From contig CAVXDE010000041.1 of the NCBI GenBank assembly GCA_963760435.1, forward strand, positions 53,010 to 117,009: a DNA stretch of 64,000 bases, in the 5' to 3' direction. This stretch comes from JAFAXD01 sp963760435. GTDB taxonomy: Bacteria; Pseudomonadota; Alphaproteobacteria; Rhizobiales; Xanthobacteraceae. Shown piece after piece: positions 1 to 9,192 of this stretch. Below the pieces are notes generated by a model. It saw nothing but the letters and a program-made list of their open reading frames with translations, was not told where the DNA came from and searched no databases. Within the stretch, counting starts at the first letter, position 1, and every line of letters starts with the position of its first letter. A program made the translations under genes and the position numbers.

Positions 1-265
1 CGCTTTCCTTCATGATCAGGTATTCGACGCCATCGAGCTTGACTTCGGTGCCCGACCACTTGCCGAACAGGACGCGGTCACCGGGCTTCACATCGATCGG
101 GATCAGCTTGCCGGCCTCGTCACGGCCTCCCGGACCGACAGACACGACTTCGCCCTGCTGGGGCTTTTCCTTCGCCGTATCGGGAATGATGATCCCGCCA
201 GCGGTTTTTTCTTCGGCATCAATGCGCTTGACGACGACGCGGTCGTGAAGCGGGCGGAATTTCAT
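1..265 (-). CDS. groES: co-chaperonin GroES (3' end outside window)
   Basis: GroES forms the heptameric lid of the GroEL folding chamber in the cytoplasm. The reading frame starts at 265 with MKFRPLHDRVVVKR, the standard GroES N-terminus, and continues through the mobile-loop region (EEKTAGGIIIPDTAKEKPQQ), GEVVSVGPG and the roof/C-terminal region ending ...GVEYLIMKES at the window edge. About 88 of the usual 95-104 residues are present, so only a few C-terminal residues are missing, and groEL is expected just outside the window. A CIRCE operator lies about 130 bp upstream, so expression should be under HrcA heat-shock control. Identification is secure. Confidence 0.97.
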   Translation of the reverse strand, partial: MKFRPLHDRVVVKRIDAEEKTAGGIIIPDTAKEKPQQGEVVSVGPGGRDEAGKLIPIDVKPGDRVLFGKWSGTEVKLDGVEYLIMKES

Positions 266-614
266 GTGATCCTCCTGACTAAGACAACACTGGGCTTTTC
301 GCTGACGCGGCCCCCTAGGAAGCTCCCTGCGGCCGCTCGGCCGCGAGATAGGTGGACAGAATTTTTGCCGCAAGGGGGGAACCGCAAATTTTTTAGCACT
401 CAATTCAGCGGAGTGCTAGCAAGTCGCGTAAGTCTCTGATTTTGCATACACATTGTGCAGTTGCGGCGGTGCCAAATCGTTCGGCAGAAGTCTGTCAGCA
501 CTCCTGACGCGATGCTGCTAATGCCTTGATAATACACATTTAATTTACTTTTTAGGCTTGCCATGAACAAACCGCCCGCGTCAGATTTATGACACTGCGA
601 CTCGAGGTGCTGAC
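266..614. promoter_or_regulatory. divergent groES/usg intergenic region
   Basis: These 349 bases hold no gene. They carry the groES leader and the CIRCE element at 393-419. The part from about 420 to 560 is more AT-rich than its surroundings and should contain both promoters, but no -35/-10 pair is clear enough to assign. Confidence 0.6.
393..419 (-). promoter_or_regulatory. CIRCE operator (HrcA binding site) of the groES operon
   Basis: TTAGCACTC (393-401) and GAGTGCTAG (411-419) are inverted repeats separated by nine bases. This matches the CIRCE consensus TTAGCACTC-N9-GAGTGCTAA with one terminal mismatch. HrcA binds CIRCE and represses groESL. The site lies 128 bp upstream of the groES start in the divergent region shared with usg. 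Confidence 0.95.
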
Positions 615-884
615 ATGGTGAGCAAAGATTTCAAATGCCAATTGGAAGGTTATGGCCTTGCCACGGCTGAGATCCTGTATCGGCGGCCGGATCATCCCTG
701 GCTGCTGCAAGCCTACGTTTGGCAGGAATACGATCTGTGTCCCGAGTTCCCAGAGTTGCAACGCTTCCTGCAGTTCTGGCAGAGCAAACTCGATGGTCGG
801 CTGTATCACGTGACCGTGTGCCATCGCGGCCTGATCGCCCCGGCTGAGATAAAGGCCGTAGACGGGGTCTTCCGCCTGAACTGA
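615..884 (+). CDS. usg: Usg family protein
   Basis: This 89-residue protein begins MVSKDFKCQLEGYGLATAEI and contains YRRPDHPWLLQAYVWQEYDL and FPELQRFLQFWQSKLDG, the recognisable body of the small rhizobial Usg protein. Usg was first noted near trp/asd genes. Its biochemical role is unknown; older annotations linking it to aspartate-semialdehyde dehydrogenase are not supported by its size. No signal peptide or membrane segment is visible, so it is probably cytoplasmic. It reads away from groES. Length and start agree with the family. Confidence 0.88.
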   Translation: MVSKDFKCQLEGYGLATAEILYRRPDHPWLLQAYVWQEYDLCPEFPELQRFLQFWQSKLDGRLYHVTVCHRGLIAPAEIKAVDGVFRLN

Positions 885-931
885 TGTGTTTGGGATGGCG
901 GGGCAGGGGTCTGATCGGGTACTCAGGTCCT

Positions 932-1306
932 ATGCCTCGCATCCGTTTCGATTTCGGCACCCTCGGCTTCGATGCCGAGCTCCTGGATACGCCCACCGCC
1001 AAGGCGGTGCTTGCCGCTTTGCCCGTAACCGCGAGCGTGCTCACCTGGGGCGACGAAGTCTATTTCGACGTGCCCGTCACCGTGGCGCGCGAGCCGCAGG
1101 CGCGGGAGGTGGTGACACCGGGCGAAATCGCCTACTGGCCGGACGGACCGGCGATAGCTATCGGGTTTGGCCGAACCCCGATCTCGCGATCCGGGGAGAC
1201 GCGGCTCGCAAGTCCCTGCAATGTGTTCGCCCGCGCGATCAGCGATGTGAAGGTGCTCAAAGCAATCAAAGCCGGAACTCAGGTGCAGGTCACGAAGGTC
1301 GCCTAG
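932..1306 (+). CDS. cyclophilin-like fold protein
   Basis: The protein has about 124 residues and starts MPRIRFDFGTLGFDAELLDT. It matches the small cyclophilin-like superfamily (TM1367/DUF369 type): an alternating beta-strand pattern, a central GDEVYFDVPV strand, EIAYWPDGPAIAIGFG near the middle and a final ...ISDVKVLKAIKAGTQVQV. Peptidyl-prolyl isomerase activity has not been shown for most members, so only the fold is proposed. The ATG at 932 was chosen because the extra 16 residues possible from 884 overlap the usg stop codon and do not resemble the family. No signal peptide is seen. Confidence 0.75.
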   Translation: MPRIRFDFGTLGFDAELLDTPTAKAVLAALPVTASVLTWGDEVYFDVPVTVAREPQAREVVTPGEIAYWPDGPAIAIGFGRTPISRSGETRLASPCNVFARAISDVKVLKAIKAGTQVQVTKVA

Positions 1307-1311
1307 CGGCC

Positions 1312-2745
1312 CTAAACCACTTTGCCTGGATTGAGGATGTTGCTCGGGTCGAGCGTGCGCTTGAGCGTGCGCATGAGATCGAGCGCGACCGGATCTTTGA
1401 CGCCCGGCAGCAAGTCGCGCTTCATCACCCCGATGCCATGTTCGGCTGAGATCGACCCACCGAGTTTGGTCACGACCGCGTGCACGGCGGCATTGACCTC
1501 ATCCCAGCGGGCGAGGAATTGCGCTTTATCGACCCCGAGCGGCTGACTGATGTTGTAGTGAATATTGCCGTCGCCTGCATGCCCGAACGGCACGGGTCGC
1601 GCGCCGGGCACAACCTTCTCTACGGCGGCGTCGGCTTGTTCCAGGAACTCCGGGATCAGCGCGATCGGAACCGACACATCGTGTTTGACTGAGCCGCCCT
1701 CGGGCTTCTGCACTTCCGGCAGGATCTCGCGGATGCGCCAGAACGCCTTTGCTTGCTCGAGGCTCTCCGCAATTGCTGCATCCTCGATCAGCCCGCGCTC
1801 GGCGGCGGCGGCGAGCATCTCCTCCATGACGCCGCGAAGACCGGTGTTTTGCGATGAGAGTTGGAGCAGGACGTACCACGGATGTCTGGTCGCGAGCGGA
1901 TCGCGCACGCCCTGCCCGTGGCGCAACGCGAACTCGAGCGCGAGCGCCTTGATCAGTTCGAAGCTCGTGGCAGCGCCGCCGGTACGCTCCTGCACCAGAT
2001 TGAGCAGGCTGATGGCGGCGCGCGGAGAAGCGAGCCCGATAAATGCAGTTTCGACCGTGCGCGGACGAGGGAACAGCTTCAACACCGCTGCGGTGATCAC
2101 ACCGAGCGTGCCCTCCGCGCCGACGAATAGGTCCTTGAGATCGTAGCCGGTATTATCTTTCTTGAGCTTGTTCAAACCGTGCCACACGCGCCCGTCCGGT
2201 AGGACCACCTCGAGTCCCAGCACAAGATCGCGCGCGACGCCGTAGGCGAGAGCGCCGGTCCCGCCGGCATTGGTCGAAAGGTTGCCGCCGATCGTGCAAC
2301 TGCCCTCGGCGCCGAGCGAAAGTGGGAACAGCCGATCAACATCAGCGGCGGCATCCTGGACTTTCGCCAGGATGACACCGGCCTCGCAGGTGATCGTGTT
2401 CGATGTAGCATCGACGTCGCGAATCCGATTGAGCCGGTTGAGAGAGAGCAGGACTTCGCCACTGTGCGGAACCTGGCCGCCGACAAGGCCGGTATTGCCT
2501 CCTTGCGGCACGATCGGGGTCGCGGTCTCCGTCGCGAGCCGCAGAATTGCGGCGACTTCGCTCACCGAACCTGGCCGCAACACCACCGGGGTGTGGCCGC
2601 GGTAGAGCCCGCGGTCCTCAACCAGGTAGGACTCCTGTTCGCTCGCGTTGGTGATCGCATGCTTCGCGCCGACGATGTCGATGAATCGTTGCACGATGTC
2701 TGCTGAGATAACGGCTCGTGGGGCGCGCACAGGTGAAATGCTCAT
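1312..2745 (-). CDS. FAD-linked D-2-hydroxyacid dehydrogenase (GlcD/D2HGDH family)
   Basis: This 477-residue flavoprotein has a PCMH-type FAD domain over roughly residues 50-235, with the FAD-binding PQGGNTGLVGG at 80-90 and GAEGTLGVITAAVLKLFP closing the domain. The C-terminal substrate/metal domain carries FGHAGDGNIHYNI and SAEHGIGVMKR, whose histidines and glutamate bind the metal and substrate in D-lactate and D-2-hydroxyglutarate dehydrogenases. It should oxidise a D-2-hydroxyacid; which one (lactate, 2-hydroxyglutarate or glycolate) cannot be told. It lies 19 bp after tsaC in the same direction, so LLM oxidoreductase, tsaC and this gene probably form one operon. Confidence 0.9.
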   Translation of the reverse strand: MSISPVRAPRAVISADIVQRFIDIVGAKHAITNASEQESYLVEDRGLYRGHTPVVLRPGSVSEVAAILRLATETATPIVPQGGNTGLVGGQVPHSGEVLLSLNRLNRIRDVDATSNTITCEAGVILAKVQDAAADVDRLFPLSLGAEGSCTIGGNLSTNAGGTGALAYGVARDLVLGLEVVLPDGRVWHGLNKLKKDNTGYDLKDLFVGAEGTLGVITAAVLKLFPRPRTVETAFIGLASPRAAISLLNLVQERTGGAATSFELIKALALEFALRHGQGVRDPLATRHPWYVLLQLSSQNTGLRGVMEEMLAAAAERGLIEDAAIAESLEQAKAFWRIREILPEVQKPEGGSVKHDVSVPIALIPEFLEQADAAVEKVVPGARPVPFGHAGDGNIHYNISQPLGVDKAQFLARWDEVNAAVHAVVTKLGGSISAEHGIGVMKRDLLPGVKDPVALDLMRTLKRTLDPSNILNPGKVV

Positions 2746-2764
2746 TCGCTCTGCTTACTGCCTT

Positions 2765-3746
2765 TCAGTCGCGTGGGGCGGCCGCGCGAGCCAGTCGGTC
2801 ATTGATAGCTTCGCCGAGACCATGCGACGGGATCGGCATCACCGCAATCGTCTTCGCTCCAGCTGCATCGAGTGCGCGCAGATGCGAGAATAGGTTCGCT
2901 GCGGCTTCGACCAGATCACCGCCAGGACGAGAGATTGAGGACGCGCTTGGCCCGGGGCAGCGGTGGTCCGAACGCGAGCAGCGCTTCATCGGGTTCAATG
3001 CGCGTCGCGTTGAGCCGTACTGAACTGCGCGGCGCATAGTGGGACGAGAGCATGCCCGGCGCGAGGGGCGCTTCCCCGCTCTCGACCGCTGTCGTTTCAT
3101 GCTGGCCGAGCGCGTGGCCGAGTGCGTGCTCGATGTCCGAGCGCGGCAAGCCGCCGGCGCGCAGCAGCAACGGCTGGGGCCCAACGCAGGCGACGATGGT
3201 CGATTCAACGCCAATGGGCGCAGTTCCGCCGTCGAGGATAAGATCGATGCGGCCGCTCAGATCAGCGAGAACGTGCGCGGCCGCGGTCGGCGACACATGA
3301 CCCGAACGGTTGGCGGAGGGCGCCACGATCGGCCGCTGCAGCTTGGTGAGTAGCGCCTGCGCCACTGGATGGCTGGGCACCCGCACGGCGATTGTGTCGA
3401 GGCCTGCCGTTGCAAGGTCGGCGACCGGACAGCCTGCGAGCCGCGGCAATACCAGCGTCAGTGGCCCGGGCCAGAACCGGCTAAGCCTAGTCGCATCATC
3501 ATTGAACTGGGCGAGCGTGCGCGCATCCGCGAGCTCGCACACATGTGCGATCAGCGGATTGAATGAAGGCCGGCCCTTGGCGGCAAAGAGCCGCGCCACG
3601 GCGACGGCGTTCGTGGCATCCGCGCCGAGGCCATAAACCGTTTCAGTCGGGAATGCCACCAAACCGCCATCGCGCAAGGTGCGCGCGGCAACGTCTATGC
3701 CCGTGGCGTCGGCCGCCAGCACACGTGTCGTGAGGCCTACAGTCAT
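2765..3746 (-). CDS. tsaC: L-threonylcarbamoyladenylate synthase, frame broken near 2930
   Basis: The enzyme makes threonylcarbamoyl-AMP from threonine, bicarbonate and ATP for the t6A37 modification of tRNA. The YrdC domain (about residues 15-205) shows GGLVAFPTETVYGLGADA, KGRPSFNPL and PSANRSGHVSPT. After it comes PLAPGMLSSHYAPR, which introduces the Sua5 C-terminal domain. The frame stops after VLNLSSWR, while the adjacent frame continues at once with PGGDLVEAAANLF and ends AAAPRD at 2765. Removing one base around 2930 restores the expected ...LNLSPGGDLVEAAANLF and a ~326-residue protein. Because the gene is essential, a sequencing error is likelier than a true mutation. It starts 21 bp after the LLM gene. 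Confidence 0.88.
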
Positions 3747-3767
3747 CCGTGAGATATAGGCCGTTTC

Positions 3768-4973
3768 TCACGCGACGGCACGCTCCGCTGCCGGCACTCG
3801 CTTGACCTCGTGTGCATGCAAGGCCGGGAGCACATCGCGCGCAAAGCGACGGATCTGCTCCATGAACATGGCGTGCGGCAGCGCCCCCAGATTGAGGTTG
3901 AGCACCCATGCATTGGCGCCCGCATGCTCCGCCTTCTCGATCAGCTGCTCAGCGATTTCTTTGCCCGATCCCCACGCGAGGGCGCCCGAGTGAACGCGCG
4001 CCTCGAGATCGCTTTGCGTGATCTGTCTGATCTTGTCGCGATCCATTTCGATATCGGCGCGGTTCTCGGGCCGCACATAATCGTACGACGATGAGGCAAC
4101 GTAGCCCGAGCTCTTGGCCGCGTTCTTTTCGCCGAGGCTGCCATGATGCCAGAGCGTCTGATTGAAATAGAGGAAATTGTCCCCGTATTCCCGCAGCGCC
4201 GTGTCTTTGTCCGGGGCTACATACACATCGGTGAACAGACAGAGTTGATCGGGCGTGAGACGATGGCCGTGCCGGGCCTTGGCCTTCGCGAAATAGCCGG
4301 TGATGTCTTCGAGCACGCCGCGCTTGAGTGCCGGAATGACTGCGCTGAAATCATGCTTGCCGGCCCACTCGATGGTCTCCTTGCTGCCCGTAAAGGGGAC
4401 CCACACCGACGGATAAGGCCGCGCATACGGCCGTGGCCAGATCGAGATATCTTTGTAGGACCAGAACTTGCCCTCGTATGAGAAAACATCCTCGGTCCAT
4501 GCCTTCAGGATAATGTCGACCGCTTCCTCAAAGCGCGCGCGCGATTCCGCCATGGGCACGCCGTAGACCCCGTATTCACGCGGCACGCCGCGCGCAAATC
4601 CGGACAGGATGCGTCCGCGCGAGAGGCAGTCGGCCATCGCCAGCTCCTCGGCGATGCGCAGCGGATTGTGCAGCGGCAAGAGATTGCCGAGGAGCAGAAA
4701 CTTCAGGTTCTTGGTGCGTTGGGCGCCGGCCGCCGCCATCATGTTGGGCGAGTTCATCAGGCTGTGGGCAGTGGTGTGATGTTCATTGAGCCCCACGCCA
4801 TCAAAGCCGAGGCGGTCCATCTCGGCCCAAGCCTCGAGGTGCTCCTCGAAGGTGCGCGCGCCGACCTCACGGTCAAACCGGTGACCAGGCAACGGATAGG
4901 GCAGAAGCTTCGCGGCCTTGGCGTCCTCGAAGTGGGCGCCATAGGCGATGAGATCGAACAGAAAAACCTTCAT
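3768..4973 (-). CDS. LLM-class (luciferase-like) flavin-dependent monooxygenase
   Basis: This ~401-residue protein is a bacterial-luciferase-like monooxygenase using FMNH2 or F420-type flavin. Typical parts are MKVFLFDLIAYG at the start, LGFDGVGLNEHHTTAHSL (the conserved NEHH segment), LLGNLLPLHNPLRIAEELAM, LSRGRILSGFARG and SESRARFEEAVDIIL-type helices. The substrate is unknown. The ATG at 4973 is preferred; a TTG at 5015 would add 14 residues rich in Pro and Ser. It is the first gene of the probable operon with tsaC and the FAD dehydrogenase. No signal peptide is seen. Confidence 0.88.
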   Translation of the reverse strand: MKVFLFDLIAYGAHFEDAKAAKLLPYPLPGHRFDREVGARTFEEHLEAWAEMDRLGFDGVGLNEHHTTAHSLMNSPNMMAAAGAQRTKNLKFLLLGNLLPLHNPLRIAEELAMADCLSRGRILSGFARGVPREYGVYGVPMAESRARFEEAVDIILKAWTEDVFSYEGKFWSYKDISIWPRPYARPYPSVWVPFTGSKETIEWAGKHDFSAVIPALKRGVLEDITGYFAKAKARHGHRLTPDQLCLFTDVYVAPDKDTALREYGDNFLYFNQTLWHHGSLGEKNAAKSSGYVASSSYDYVRPENRADIEMDRDKIRQITQSDLEARVHSGALAWGSGKEIAEQLIEKAEHAGANAWVLNLNLGALPHAMFMEQIRRFARDVLPALHAHEVKRVPAAERAVA

Positions 4974-5190
4974 GGCAGAGGGGCTCTCGCTGGTGGGTTG
5001 CGGCGCATGTGCCAAGCCGTGGAACGCTTTGTCAAACGTGCGCGGCGAAAAGCTGACATGCGGTTGGCAGTCGCTCGCAAGTGTGCTTGCAAGTTTGTGG
5101 CCAAGAATTGGGCGCTATCGGCTCGGCTGGTCAAAAGACGGCAGACAGGTGCTATATACTTTCCCGTGCAGATGAAGTCGGAGTGTCCTT

Positions 5191-6085
5191 ATGAATGATG
5201 TGGTCGCGCGCCAGAAGGGGCCGCTGGTCTGGCTCGATATGGACCAGCAGGAGCTCGACGACGCCTACGATCAGCTGAAATACGCCGCCAATGCGCAGCA
5301 GCTCGGCCATCGCCGTACCGTTGAGGGCGCGCAGATGCGTGCCCGGTTGGGCGAACCCCGGCGCATGTCGTACGGGCCGAGTGCGATTGAAACGCTCGAC
5401 CTCTATCATTGCGGACGCAGCAACGCGCCGGTCGCGATCTTCGTCCATGGCGGCGCCTGGCGGGCGCGTCGGGCCAACGAGTTCTGCACGCCGGCCGAAC
5501 TATTTGTCCGCGCCGGCGCACACTTCGTGATCCCGGACTTCGCTGGAGTGGAAGACCACGCGGGGGATATTGGAGTCCTCGCCGATCAGGTTGCGCGCGC
5601 CATTGCCTTTGTCCACAAAACCGCGGCCGAGTGGGGCGGCGATCCGGGGCGGTTCTATTTGTTCGGACATTCGTCAGGCGCGCATCTTGGGGGCGTGATG
5701 GCAACGCTTGATTGGCAAGCGCATGGCCTTCCGGCGCAGATGTTCAAGGGCGCGCTATTGTCGAGCGGAATGTATGAGCTCGCTCCGGTGCGGCTGTCGA
5801 AGCGCTCGAATTATGTCGCCTTCACCGATGCCAATGTCGAACGCCTGAGCGCGCAGCGCCACATCGATCGGCTCAATGCGCCGCTCGTGTTGGCCTATGG
5901 CACCTGCGAAACACCGGAGTTCCAGCGCCAGACCCGCGAATTTCATGCCGCGGTTAGCGGCGGCCGGTAAACCCGTGGAGTTGATCGTCGCCGAAGGATA
6001 CAATCATTTCGAAATCTTCGAGACGCTCGCCAATCCGTATGGTGCGCTTGGGCGTGCCGCATTGAAATTGATGAACCTGCAATAA
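5191..6085 (+). CDS. alpha/beta hydrolase (arylformamidase/carboxylesterase type), frame broken near 5953
   Basis: The first ~255 residues show the esterase/lipase pattern: oxyanion-hole HGGAW, WGGDPGRFYLFGHSSGAHLGG with nucleophile Ser in GHSSG, and LVLAYGTCETPEF just before the acid residue. The frame ends early after REFHAAVSGGR. The next frame continues with LAAAGKPVELIVAEGYNHFEIFE, carrying the catalytic His, and ends at 6085. Removing one base at about 5953 gives a ~297-residue enzyme of normal length. The N-terminal DDAYDQLKYAANAQ region resembles kynurenine formamidase-like hydrolases, but the substrate is unassigned. The 23-bp gap to the next gene suggests cotranscription. Confidence 0.82.
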
Positions 6086-6107
6086 ATTCCCGTCGGGGGA
6101 GGACAGC

Positions 6108-7730
6108 ATGCGCTATGTGGGGCTCGCCGCCGCCGTGGCGGGGATGATCATATTCGGGCTTACGTATCCGCTGGCTTGGCTTCCTGATATTCGCGCCTTG
6201 TTGTTCGGTGGGTTCCTGATTTGCATTCTGTTGGTTGCGCTCGGCATCTGGGACATGATCCAGACCAGTCACAGCCTCAAACGGAATTATCCGATCCTCG
6301 CCAATCTTCGCTTCGTGCTCGAGAAAATCCGGCCCGAGATCCGGCAATATTTTCTCGAGAGCGAGACCGACGGCACGCCGTTCAATCGCGCCAAGCGCTC
6401 GGTCGTGTACCAACGCGCCAAAGGGCAGCTCGACAAACGCCCGTTCGGCACCCAGCAGGACATCTACGGGAGCAATTTCGAGTGGATCAATCACTCGCTC
6501 GCACCGCGTCCGAGCGACGGACACAATTTTCGCGTCGTTGTCGGCGGGCCCGATTGCCGCGAACCCTATTCGCTCTCGTTGCTCAACGTTTCCGCCATGA
6601 GCTTCGGCGCGCTCAGCGCCAATGCCATCCGCGCGCTCAACAAAGGAGCCAAGATGGGAGGCTTCGCCCATGACACCGGCGAGGGCGGGTTGAGCACGTA
6701 TCACCGCGAGTTCGGCGGCGACATCATCTGGGAGATCGGCAGCGGCTATTTCGGTTGCCGCAATGAAGATGGGTCATTTAGCCCCGATCGCTTTGCCGCG
6801 ATGGCGCGCGAGCCGCAGGTCAAGATGATCGAGATCAAGCTCTCGCAGGGCGCCAAGCCGGGTCACGGCGGCGTGCTTCCGGGCCCCAAGGTTTCGCCGG
6901 AAATTGCCGCGGCCCGCGGTGTGCCGAAGGGAATCGATTGCATATCACCGGCCCGGCACCCGGCGTTTGCAACGCCGCTCGAGCTTGTGCAGTTCATCGC
7001 CCAGCTCCGCGAGCTCTCCGGTGGCAAGCCGACCGGGTTCAAGCTGTGCATCGGACATCCGTGGGAGTTCATGGCCATCTGCAAGGCCATGTTGGAGACC
7101 GGGATCCGCGCTGACTTCATTGTGGTCGATGGCAAGGAGGGCGGCACTGGCGCGTCGCCGCTCGAGTTTGCTGATCATGTTGGAACTCCGCTGCGCGAGG
7201 GGCTGCTGTTTGCTCACAACACGCTCGTCGGCTGCGGCTTGCGCGATACCATCCGCCTCGGCGCGAGCGGCCGCATCATCACCGGCTTCGACATGGCGCG
7301 CATCCTCTCGCTCGGGGCCGATTGGTGCAATATTGCGCGCGGGTTCATGTTTGCGCTGGGTTGCGTGCAGGCGCAAACCTGTCACACCGATCACTGTCCG
7401 AGTGGGGTTGCGACCCAGAACAAGTTGCGCCAACGCGCGCTCGTCGTAGAAACCAAGGCGGAACGCGTTGCGCGCTTTCATCACAACACGCTCGCCGCTT
7501 TGGGTGAACTGGTCGGAGCAGCCGGCCTGGCGCATCCAAACGAGCTGCGGCCGTATCACATCCTCAAGAGGCTCTCCGCCAGCGAGGTGAAAAGCTTCGG
7601 CGATGTTTACAAATTCTTGAGTCCGCGCGAACTCATCACCGGGACGTCAGATCCGTTCTTTGCGCAGCATTGGGAAAGCGCCGACCACCGCCTCTTCACG
7701 CCCAGGCCCGAGATACGCACTGCGGCATAA
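6108..7730 (+). CDS. membrane-anchored FMN-binding glutamate synthase-domain protein
   Basis: This 540-residue protein is related to the FMN/synthase domain of glutamate synthase (GltB) but lacks the glutamine amidotransferase domain. Residues about 5-50 form two hydrophobic helices, probably an inner-membrane anchor. The synthase-like TIM barrel follows (LNVSAMSFGALSANAIRALN, HDTGEGGLSTYH, IKLSQGAKPGHGG, FIVVDGKEGGTGASP). Cys419, Cys425 and Cys430 (CVQAQTCHTDHC) are spaced as in the 3Fe-4S site of GltB. Similar stand-alone proteins are common in proteobacteria and their reaction is not established. It follows the hydrolase by 22 bp. A GGGGAGG ribosome binding site precedes the ATG. Confidence 0.88.
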   Translation: MRYVGLAAAVAGMIIFGLTYPLAWLPDIRALLFGGFLICILLVALGIWDMIQTSHSLKRNYPILANLRFVLEKIRPEIRQYFLESETDGTPFNRAKRSVVYQRAKGQLDKRPFGTQQDIYGSNFEWINHSLAPRPSDGHNFRVVVGGPDCREPYSLSLLNVSAMSFGALSANAIRALNKGAKMGGFAHDTGEGGLSTYHREFGGDIIWEIGSGYFGCRNEDGSFSPDRFAAMAREPQVKMIEIKLSQGAKPGHGGVLPGPKVSPEIAAARGVPKGIDCISPARHPAFATPLELVQFIAQLRELSGGKPTGFKLCIGHPWEFMAICKAMLETGIRADFIVVDGKEGGTGASPLEFADHVGTPLREGLLFAHNTLVGCGLRDTIRLGASGRIITGFDMARILSLGADWCNIARGFMFALGCVQAQTCHTDHCPSGVATQNKLRQRALVVETKAERVARFHHNTLAALGELVGAAGLAHPNELRPYHILKRLSASEVKSFGDVYKFLSPRELITGTSDPFFAQHWESADHRLFTPRPEIRTAA

Positions 7731-7761
7731 TGGTGCGCTCCAACCAGAGCAGACGGTTGAC

Positions 7762-8085
7762 TTATTTCCCAGCCTGAAGCTGCGCGACGGCCTTCGCCAA
7801 TAGTTCGTTCATGACTTGTCGGATGTCTTCGTCGGACACAGCGATGCCTTTGGCATCGAAATCCTTGCGCACTTTACGAAACACATCATGATCGCCGGGC
7901 TCCTCGAAGTCGGATGCGACCACTTCCTTGGCATAGGTCTCCGCGCCGGCGCCCGACAGTCCAAGCTTTTCTGCCGCCCACAGTCCGAGCAGCTTGTTCC
8001 GCCGAGCGGTCGCCTTGAAGCGCAACTCTTCGTCGTGCGCAAACTTCTTCTCAAAGCCCTCTTCGCGCTTGTCGAACGTCGTCAT
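7762..8085 (-). CDS. F1-ATPase inhibitor zeta subunit (DUF1476)
   Basis: This 107-residue protein starts MTTFDKREEGFEKKFAHDEE, the N-terminal inhibitory segment of the alphaproteobacterial ATP synthase zeta subunit. It continues with LRFKATARRNKLLGLWAAEKLGLSG and a helical C-terminus (DFEEPGDHDVFRKVRKDF, VSDEDIRQVMNELL). Zeta blocks reverse ATP hydrolysis by inserting its N-terminus into F1, as shown in Paracoccus. The length is normal. The gene is divergent from purC, a placement I recall as common in rhizobia. Confidence 0.93.
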   Translation of the reverse strand: MTTFDKREEGFEKKFAHDEELRFKATARRNKLLGLWAAEKLGLSGAGAETYAKEVVASDFEEPGDHDVFRKVRKDFDAKGIAVSDEDIRQVMNELLAKAVAQLQAGK

Positions 8086-8398
8086 CGGTGCCCCGCTGCT
8101 CCTGATCGCCGGCGCTCATCGGCCGCACGGACCATCATATATGAATCGCCGCCTTGCATATCGAGTGCCACGCGTCAAGGCAACGTCCGTAATCGTTCAC
8201 AACGCCATTGCGGCAGGGGGGCGCGGGGTCTATGTCAATTGTGCTCCGCAGCCAGTTCGGTTACGTTGCGGGTGGAGGGGGCCGGCCGCCCGCATGCGCG
8301 CTTGCGTTTCCTGCCGCGCCCTCCGCCGCCGCCGCGGACTTGAGCCAAAATGGAGTCACGGCAACCCGATGGATTTTCTGAAATCACGGTACACCCCG
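8086..8398. promoter_or_regulatory. divergent region between the zeta subunit gene and purC
   Basis: These 313 bases lie between two outward-facing genes. An open frame crosses them in phase with purC, but its translation is Arg- and Pro-rich and unlike PurC, so it is taken as noncoding. Both promoters should lie here. No operator or hairpin stood out. Confidence 0.5.
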
Positions 8399-9166
8399 AT
8401 GAGCCGCCGCCGCCGCATTTATGAGGGCAAGGCCAAGGTTCTTTACGAAGGACCAGAGCCCGGAACACTGATCCAACACTTCAAGGATGATGCCACCGCC
8501 TTCAACGCGAAGAAACATCAGGTGATCGAGGGCAAGGGCGTCCTCAACAACCGCATTTCCGAGTACGTGTTTCAGCACCTCAACGACATCGGCGTGCCGA
8601 CGCATTTCATCCGCCGGCTCAACATGCGCGAGCAGCTGATTCGCGAAGTCGAAATCATTCCGCTGGAAATCGTGTGCCGCAACGTCGCGGCCGGCTCGCT
8701 CAGTCAGCGGCTTGGGATTGAGGAAGGCACCCAGCTGCCGCGCTCGATCATCGAGTTCTACTACAAGAACGACGCACTCGGCGATCCGATGGTCTCCGAG
8801 GAGCACATCACTGCGTTCGGTTGGGCCAATCCGCAGGAAATCGATGACATCATGGCCCTTGCTATTCGGGTCAACGACTTTCTATCCGGCCTGTTCCTCG
8901 GCGTCGGCATCCGTCTGGTCGATTTCAAGATGGAATGCGGGCGCCTGTGGGAAAATGATTTGATGCGCATCGTCGTCGCCGATGAAATCTCGCCCAACTC
9001 GTGCCGGCTGTGGGATATCAAATCCAACGAGAAGCTCGACAAGGATCGGTTCCGCCGCGATCTCGGCGGACTGGTCGAGGCCTATACCGAAGTGGCCAAG
9101 CGGCTGGGCATCATGAGCGAGGGCGAGCGGCCCCAGGGGCTTGGACCGGTCCTTGTGAAGAGCTGA
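8399..9166 (+). CDS. purC: phosphoribosylaminoimidazole-succinocarboxamide synthase (SAICAR synthetase)
   Basis: PurC joins CAIR and aspartate with ATP to give SAICAR in de novo purine synthesis. The 255-residue protein starts MSRRRRIYEGKAKVLYEGPE and shows DDATAFNAKKHQVIEGKG, LNMREQLIREVEIIPLE, VVRN-type CRNVAAGSL, and FKMECGRLW...LADEISP-type VVADEISPNSCRLWD. An ATG at 8369 would add ten residues, but homologues start at MSRRRR/MARRR, so 8399 is chosen. It opens a purine cluster that continues with purS, purQ and purL. Confidence 0.95.
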   Translation: MSRRRRIYEGKAKVLYEGPEPGTLIQHFKDDATAFNAKKHQVIEGKGVLNNRISEYVFQHLNDIGVPTHFIRRLNMREQLIREVEIIPLEIVCRNVAAGSLSQRLGIEEGTQLPRSIIEFYYKNDALGDPMVSEEHITAFGWANPQEIDDIMALAIRVNDFLSGLFLGVGIRLVDFKMECGRLWENDLMRIVVADEISPNSCRLWDIKSNEKLDKDRFRRDLGGLVEAYTEVAKRLGIMSEGERPQGLGPVLVKS

Positions 9167-9192
9167 ACGGGCGCTGTTCTCGCGGAGCGGTC

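Noticed and set aside
2925..2940. Programmed frameshifting in tsaC, purQ or icd
   Set aside because: No conserved slippery site, stimulator or known precedent in these genes. The same kind of break recurs in unrelated genes, which fits sequence error.
7994..8398. N-terminal extension of PurC
   Set aside because: The extra residues overlap the divergent DUF1476 gene and resemble no PurC; family starts agree with 8399.
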